From Linyphia triangularis (taxonomy: Eukaryota; Arthropoda; Arachnida; Araneae; Linyphiidae), in NCBI GenBank assembly GCA_963978545.1, contig OZ021732.1:19637521-19701520 (forward strand): a stretch of 64,000 bases of DNA, read 5' to 3'. A program made the position numbers and the translations under genes. The notes beneath the pieces are model-generated. The model was not told the origin of the DNA, did not search any database, and was given only the letters and a program-made list of their open reading frames with translations. Of the stretch, positions 58,054 to 64,000 are shown in pieces (the stretch's first letter is position 1; each line of letters begins with the position of its first letter).

Positions 58054-60581
58054 TATATATATATAATAATAATCCAAGCCTAATAATTTTACAAATTACG
58101 CGTCTCTATAGAGTTCAGGAGTTTGGCTGTGACCCCACAGACAGACATAATCTTTCTTTTATAAAAGAGTACATGGATAAACTATTATATCATAGGCAAC
58201 ATAAAGTATAACCTTATTTTAAATTCATTCAAAACAATATAAATAGTTGTAAAAATTGTCTTTATGCTGAATATAAGTAATTAAAATACTATCTTGTTAG
58301 AAATGAATTTCATTTTTTTACTTAGCTCTTTTATTAATTTTCTTTTCACAAGCTTTAAAAAAAATCCTTCCTTTATTTGTGAACTTTCGTAGTTTGTAAT
58401 TAATGGGAGAATTTAATAAGGACTGACAAGGCAAGGCACATAAATTGCTTCCATTTTTCAATTCAAATGGTAAGCCATGTCTCAGTGCCATCTGGTGGCG
58501 TTAGCTTACACCAATTGAAATATGCTGAAATCTTCAATAAATTTATGATTACTGAAACGTTTGACGATTTATAGAAGTAACACAGAAAGAAAAAAAATAT
58601 AAAACTATTCTCATATAAATGTACTTTATTATTGAAAATTATTTAAACCATTCGTTAGCACATTGCGGAATTTTTTTTGATAAAACCTACTAATGGTTCT
58701 AGATGGTTAATTGTGTATAATGATAAGATATATTAAAAAACATGTATATTAATTTCAATGGGTATGCAGTGTGGTTTCTTTTATGAATTCCTTGATAAAT
58801 GGTACTATGTTTGTTAATGCATTTTTGCTACAAATTTCTAATCATGCAACATCGTAAATATTGATAAAATTTTTCTTAATAGCGTTAAATAGTTTTATGT
58901 ATTAAGGTCCTTTTTTTGTTTATTTCTATTTATTCAGTAGTACGTCATTTCAATTTAGTTGGAATGAATGAAGTGAGGGAAACAACTTTTTACTTTTTTT
59001 AAAAAACTTTTTTACTTTTACCAGTTACACAACAGAATAAATATGAATTACAAAACTTCAAAATTATCAACTTAATTCAATAACTTTATTTTATATAAAC
59101 GTATAATTCCGTAAGTACCTTCCTGACATTATGCTTCAAAACTAAAACTTTTTTACAATATATATATCAGCATCATTATCCTACATTAACTCATTAACGA
59201 AGGTTGGTAAGAAAACTTGACAATCGAAATTTCAGTTGTTTTCTTTGCTAAAAAATAGCAATTGTGGTTCCATTGAGTGTTTTTTAAAAATCCTAAAAAT
59301 AATTTTCCAAAAAATCTCAAAAAATTCAAAATATAACTTAAATGGTCTAAATAAAGAAGATAAAAGTTAAAAACAATGTCTGTCTATCCATTTCAAAGTT
59401 GTCTTTAATGGGTTAGTATTATAACACAAATACCCATGATATCAGTTAAATATTTTTACTTCCATTTCATTTCTATCATATCAATTCAACATTTCTATTT
59501 ATTCATAAACATCAGTACATTATATATTTGATGCATCGTATATTATTATTGCATATAAATTTACAACCTACATATTATACATTTTTAAATTAATGTTATT
59601 AAAATGATTTCTTCCAATCAATAATTACGATTGCATAAATCTCTGCAATAGCATTCTATACTTTGGCGCATTCTTCATAAAATTACAAAGGAATGTAATA
59701 AATCAGTTGATTTTATTCATCCGGCTGTATACATCACAATAACTCGGCATTGCAATCAATAGTATATTTTGTATCCTTACTGGAGAGCTGCCACGCCATT
59801 TCTCCATGTTGATGGCCGTATCTCAATACCGAATATTTCTTTTGCCCTTTCTGCAAAATCACTTGAAGAATCCTCTTCTACTCAACGTCTTAAATCAAGT
59901 GTATAATTTGATTTATTGCCTCAGTTCTTTTGATTATTTGTAGTTTTCTTCAATTCAGTTTTTTTAAAAAAAAAATAACAGTAATGTTCGCTGGACTGAT
60001 TGATTATCAAAATGTCTTCCTTTCTATTTTTGACTGGAATAGTATTTTCCTTTTTGGATGACAAAGATGAATATTTTTAATTTTGACTGATTTCAGGAAG
60101 CATCATGTCAATGCACCGAAAATCTCCTCACTGTGAGAAATATTAAGTGATTGAATAGATGATTATTAATTAGATAATCTGAAAAAGCTTTTATGTTAAT
60201 TCATCAACCTTCGAATTATTTTTTTATTCTTATATTCCACTTCCGAAGTGAAAAATGAACCAACAATTTCCGCCACAAAGTTTTGTCATTCATGAATGAT
60301 CACTAGTATTGAGTATGGATTTGGTACCTTTTTACAACATTGAAATAAAGTGAATGATTTTGGGATTGTAGCATGTTTTTATCGAACAAAACATTTTAGT
60401 GTAATTAATTAATCATTTAGTTCTAGTGTTTTCAGTGGTAATATTAATCAACGTTGCAAACTTAGAATAATTATTCTTGTGTTACTTTCACGCCTCAGAG
60501 ATACCTTTGCATCACATTACACTAATATTTAAAATATATATATATATATTGATATTAGTTATTTGGATATAAGTAGCTACA
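58054..60581. other. AT-rich noncoding sequence
   Basis: Nothing recognisable on either strand apart from short TA tracts. Confidence 0.5.
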
Positions 60582-60814
60582 CAGGGTGTCCACAAATTAG
60601 TTGACCCATGGGGGGGAGCTCAATTAGATCTGTATAACTCATAACAACAAGGCAGCATAATAAATATATATATATATATATTTTTTTTTTGCTTACAATA
60701 TGACATGGTGAACATAAATTAATTGAGGAAAAAGAATGGTTTATAAGGCCTAGTTATAAAGAGTTATTCATATGTATTTGAACTCCATTGCCCGACTGAT
60801 ATGCTGGCACCCTG
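60582..60814. mobile_element. Miniature inverted-repeat element Y, copy B
   Basis: The left end cagggtgtccacaaatt and the right end, on the minus strand, cagggtgccagcatatc form short TIRs. Internal blocks match copy A at 20,887-21,210 in order. The cagggtg-type end is common in Tc1/mariner-like elements, and TA lies after the right end. It is noncoding. Confidence 0.6.
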
Positions 60815-60977
60815 TATTTATGTGCACAAAAGTGCTTTAAAAGTCAGAGATTTTTAAAATCCTTTTAAATTTTTATTACCACACACGCATTACTTTCTTA
60901 TAACATTAAGAAATTATACACCGCAGTCAGTAATTTGTAAATTATATCAAAACAATATACAGAACCGAAAGTTTATA

Positions 60978-61860
60978 CAAGGTCCGGCTATTAATTTCCA
61001 GGACTGACGTAACTGTAAGAGAACGAAAAGCCGGAAGATGGCGCTAATGATTGCGTATTGAAGAGCGTTTTCTTGCGCATGTGCAGTGCAATCAGCGCCA
61101 TTCTGAAGTAAGTGGTTCTCGTGGAAAGGCGCATTAAAAGGTGTAGCTCTTAAATTCCTGTTGTCGAAGTGAAAATGGAGCAAATAATTAACATTAAATT
61201 TTGCTTCAAATTGCTTATCCTATCCAGGTACACAGGGTCAGCATCAGCGTTGTCGATAAGTTCGCCACATGAGTCCAGTCTCAATTGCTTTTGTTCGTCC
61301 CTTAAATGGTGAGGAACGAATCTGGAACAAATCAAGCGTTTTCCTAGGTCTTGCACCAAAATTCGCCGAACCGTCTCTTTGTCCATGTTCAATTCATTGG
61401 CGAGCACTCGAATAGTCAATCGACGATCAAATTTCACCATATCGGGAACTTTTTCAATTACTTCCGGCGTGCGTACGGACTGCGGCCGACCTGTGTATGG
61501 ATCCTCTTCGACGCTTTCGGGCCCGTCCCGAAAACGTTTAAACCATTCAAAAATTCTTGAGAGGGATAATGCTTCCTCGCCGTAAACTTGTTTTAACATT
61601 TCGTAGGTTTCCGCAGCTGTCTTGCCCAATGTGAAGCAAAATTTAATGGCAATTCTTTGCTCCATTTTCACTTCGACAACAGGAATTAAAGAGCTACGTT
61701 TTAATGCGTCTGTCTACGAGAACCACTTACTTCAGAATGGCGCCGATTGCATTGCATATGCTCAAGAAAACGCTCTTCAATATGCAATCATTAGCGCCAT
61801 CTTCCGGCTTTTCGTTCTCCTACAGTTACGTCAGTCCTGGAAATTAAAAGCCGCACCTTG
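60978..61860 (-). mobile_element. Rearranged mariner, 3' half replaced by an inverted 5' end
   Basis: TA flanks both ends (60,976-60,977 and 61,861-61,862). The two arms, 60,978-61,213 and 61,627-61,860, are inverted copies of each other for about 235 bp. Each contains TIR, 5' untranslated region and the first 15 or so codons of the transposase. A normal mariner shares only about 30 bp between its ends, so the left arm is a copy of the 5' end and not the native 3' end. The loop (61,214-61,626) holds the N-terminal half of the transposase. Both termini are present, so it could still be moved by a full-length relative. Confidence 0.9.
61214..61665 (-). pseudogene. mariner transposase, N-terminal half
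   Basis: The true start is ATG at 61,663-61,665; a GTG two codons earlier also lies in frame. The fragment has the first helix-turn-helix (MEQRIAIKFCFTLGKTAAET), the linker with FEWFKRFRDGPESVEEDPYT and GRPQSVRTPEVI, the second helix-turn-helix (RRLTIRVLANELNMDKETVR) and RFVPHHLRDEQKQLRLDSCG. It reaches about residue 150 of the roughly 340 expected and ends just before the first catalytic aspartate. There it joins the inverted 5' copy, and the reading frame runs into antisense of its own start. No DDE catalytic residues remain. It could at most bind the TIRs. Confidence 0.92.
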
Positions 61861-61862
61861 TA

Positions 61863-62261
61863 TAAATATGCTTAAAAATATAACCCATAATAACAAAGTT
61901 TTTAATTTGAATTCCTTTACACGCACTGCTAAATTTTATGTGAAATTGCAACAAATTGGGCTTAGATCGAGTTTTCATAGTGTTTGACCACTACAAAAAC
62001 ATCCATTCCGAATCATTTACTAACTTTATCTCTCCTACCATCCCCCAACTCCCGCATTTATCCCCCCAAAAAGAAAAGAAACTTAAAAGAATTCAGTGTC
62101 ATTTACATCAAATCAATCTGTTAAGTTTCAGATCCATTAGATGACGGTAAGTGTGTTGATTAGTCATCCGAAGCAATAATAAAAGCATTTGTAAAAGCGG
62201 TTAGTGACAGAGACATCCCCCAATGGTTGTTAGAATGTATTTTCTTCTACATCAAATCTGT
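61863..62261. other. Noncoding sequence
   Basis: Nothing recognisable is seen. Confidence 0.5.
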
Positions 62262-62450
62262 TTTTTTTTTACGCATCTCTGGAATCTTTCCGGAACAGAA
62301 TTCACAGCTCTCCTTAGCACCTCAACTGGAACATATGTAAACAGTTCACGGATACTTTGTTCAAGGCTGTGTTAATATCCCTTTGTTTTAACTTCTACAC
62401 TTATTCCTTAACCCAACCCCAAAGAAACAAGGCGCAAGGGGCGATCATTA
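62262..62450 (-). pseudogene. Inverted fragment of a Tc1/mariner-like transposase C-terminus
   Basis: On the minus strand it contains the block read as FLWGWVKE, followed by the sequence parallel to 62,781-62,890 on the plus strand (caaagggatattaacacagc against caagggatattaataacctt, and gttgaggtgctaaggagag against gttgagatattaagaagag). It is thus a second, opposite-facing piece of the same transposase family as the neighbouring pseudogene. Confidence 0.65.
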
Positions 62451-63046
62451 GATCGGGGCTGCTTGCATGCCACCTTGTCGATCCCGTCAGGTGTGGAACC
62501 AAATTCATTGGTCCATATGTGCTATGCAACACCATGGATGGTGAACGATACTTAGAGCGGCTTCGAACGTATGTATGGCCTGTGATTCAGGAATGAGAAA
62601 ATGGAAGAGAATTGCTGTTTATGCAAAATGAAGCTCCGCCTCACTAGGCAATTCCAGTGAAGGCATGGTCTGATGACCATTTCCCTTGCAGATGGATTTG
62701 CCACCGTGGACCAACGTAATGACCTGATTAAACCCCAACCTAATTTTTTTCTTTGGGAACGGGCTAATGAACAAGTGTACAAGGGATATTAATAACCTTG
62801 AACAAAGTATCCATGAAGGGTTTGCAAATGCTCCAGTTGAGATATTAAGAAGAGCTGTGGATTATGTCCCTAAAAGATTTCAGAAATGTGTAGAAAATGC
62901 TGGTGCATACGTTAAAATGTAACTTAATAACCAAATGGTACACCTTAATAATGTTTTCAAAAGAAATAAAACTGCAAAATTGATGTTTACTCGTTGAAAT
63001 ATGCATTGTTACTCATAGGTACTGACTTTACAACCACTCTGTAGAT
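62451..63046 (+). pseudogene. Tc1/mariner-like transposase pseudogene, C-terminal half
   Basis: With several stops and frameshifts the plus strand reads GGTKFIGPYVLCNTMDGERY, then LLFMQNEAPPH (second catalytic position as Asn where Asp is expected), then DDHFPCRWICHRGPT, then FFLWERANEQVYKGY near the third acidic site. The tail is parallel to VPKRFQKCVENAGAYVKM (about 62,866-62,922). This is the DDE_3 order of Tc1/mariner transposases. A probable right TIR, ctacagagtggttgt on the minus strand, ends near 63,046. The 5' half of the gene is missing. Confidence 0.7.
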
Positions 63047-63353
63047 AAACAACTGGATAGAATAGACTGCTCCAATGGCAATGGGCAGTGCAAGGAAAAA
63101 ATGTGTGGGTGGTTTGATTATAGTGGGTGGACTATTATCCAATCACGGTTCACTTCCATAGTCGGGTGGAACTGAGGGAAACCTTGTTAGGTTCTAGAGT
63201 AGATATATACAGTAAATAGGTGCTAGAGTAGGTAGGTGCTATATCGAGTAGATATTTTTATGCAGATTATTATTGAGGTCTACTATTGACAGTTCTGCAG
63301 TGTGCAACTAGAAGATTTTGATATATATATATATTTTTCAATTATCAGAAATC

Positions 63354-63533
63354 GCTGACCAAACGGTATAGTGGTTAGCGTGCTGCCTTCTAGACCGCGA
63401 GGTTGCGGGTTCGAATCCCGTGATAGGCATGGATGTTTGTAAATGTATGTTGGCTTGTCTAATGACGAATGTTTCGGCGCATTATAGCCCTCGTGTTGCT
63501 GACGGCGCCAGATAATCTGAAAACAAAACAACC
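63354..63533 (+). repeat. tRNA-derived SINE, family A, recent copy
   Basis: The head gctgaccaaacggtatagtg, B-box ggttcgaatcc, body ending ctgacggcgcc and tail aaaacaaaacaacc are present. A perfect 14-bp target duplication, aattatcagaaatc, lies at 63,340-63,353 and 63,534-63,547. The minus-strand ORF across it is a shadow. Confidence 0.92.
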
Positions 63534-63547
63534 AATTATCAGAAATC

Positions 63548-64000
63548 CGTATTATTTGTTCACCCAGAGATCTGGCAACGCCATCATTTTCCTAGCTTTA
63601 AGCAGTCTATCCAATTTTTTATCCACGTCGACTTATCCAGTAGTGCATGACTTTGTTGCTCAGATTTTGTCATTTGAAGATGTTTACTTGTCTAATGTAT
63701 ATACTATTTTAGTATGTTTGAATAAATGGACATACTTAAGATATCAGCCTGGTTATAGTTTAATGGTTATTGTTTAAGTTATCAATTATTTTGATTCTTT
63801 GTATTTAACTGTTGACTGATTACAAATATACAATATTTACACGGTAAACACAATGTGCTTTATAACACACTAAAGATCGTGACAATAACTTCTTTCATAT
63901 CATATAGGATCTATGAATACTGTTACGATTTTCCCGAGTGAAAATGACGACACAACTTTATTAAATAAAAAAGATAATATATTCTTGATTCTGGAGGCTC
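63548..64000. other. Noncoding sequence
   Basis: No supportable gene. The 102-codon plus frame at 63,469-63,777 begins inside the SINE and shows no domain. Confidence 0.5.

Noticed and set aside
61622..61987. Plus-strand 121-codon ORF over the mariner
   Set aside because: It reads through the antisense of the mariner 5' end and TIR.

Overview
The window reads as intergenic DNA of a repeat-rich, strongly AT-rich animal genome. The organism is most likely an arthropod, and an arachnid such as a spider is plausible. That rests on the mix of element types: Gypsy and BEL/Pao LTR retrotransposons, Tc1/mariner, piggyBac, a PIF/Harbinger-like element, a Helitron-like element and two tRNA-headed SINE families with CCAA-type tails. 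Species assignment is inference. I found no confident host protein-coding gene. Every recognisable coding region belongs to a transposable element and nearly all are broken.

Layout. 0.5-3.0 kb: a decayed Tc1/mariner-type transposon with about 260-bp terminal inverted repeats (TIRs). 4.0-5.2 kb: an old SINE and a TTAA-flanked miniature element. 6.1-8.9 kb: a three-layer nest, with a Harbinger-like insertion inside a Gypsy LTR inside an older inverted-repeat element. 9.1-9.6 kb: a clean solo copy of the same LTR. 10.2-20 kb: mostly AT-rich noncoding DNA with SINEs, a GC-richer patch and a 266-bp (TA)n tract. 20.5-21.2 kb: two miniature inverted-repeat elements. 22.26-27.60 kb: a 5.3-kb TA-flanked insertion that splits an older repeat. 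It holds SINEs, an exact 291-bp tandem duplication and a possible tiny spliced gene. 28.7-36.8 kb: small inverted-repeat elements, a SINE, an unrecognised GC-richer island and a decayed coding fragment.

The centrepiece is 41,724-54,669, a matryoshka of three elements. A Gypsy element on the minus strand has LTRs of 461 and 460 bp, an ATAT target duplication and a tRNA-Leu primer site. Its gag is cut by a BEL/Pao element, also on the minus strand, with LTRs of 198 and 199 bp, an AACTC duplication and a tRNA-Arg-like primer site. The pol region of that BEL element is cut by a 1,256-bp internally deleted piggyBac element on the plus strand, flanked by TTAA. Reading frames line up across both insertion sites, so the hosts were still frame-intact there when hit. 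By eye the BEL LTRs are closer to each other than the Gypsy LTRs, which agrees with the nesting order.

The last 10 kb holds a Helitron-like element with an internal tandem array (56.7-58.05 kb). It also holds a mariner whose 3' half has been replaced by an inverted copy of its 5' end (60.98-61.86 kb), fragments of another DDE transposon in opposite orientations, and a recent SINE. Together these describe a locus shaped by repeated insertion, internal deletion and fold-back rearrangement, not a functioning gene cluster.
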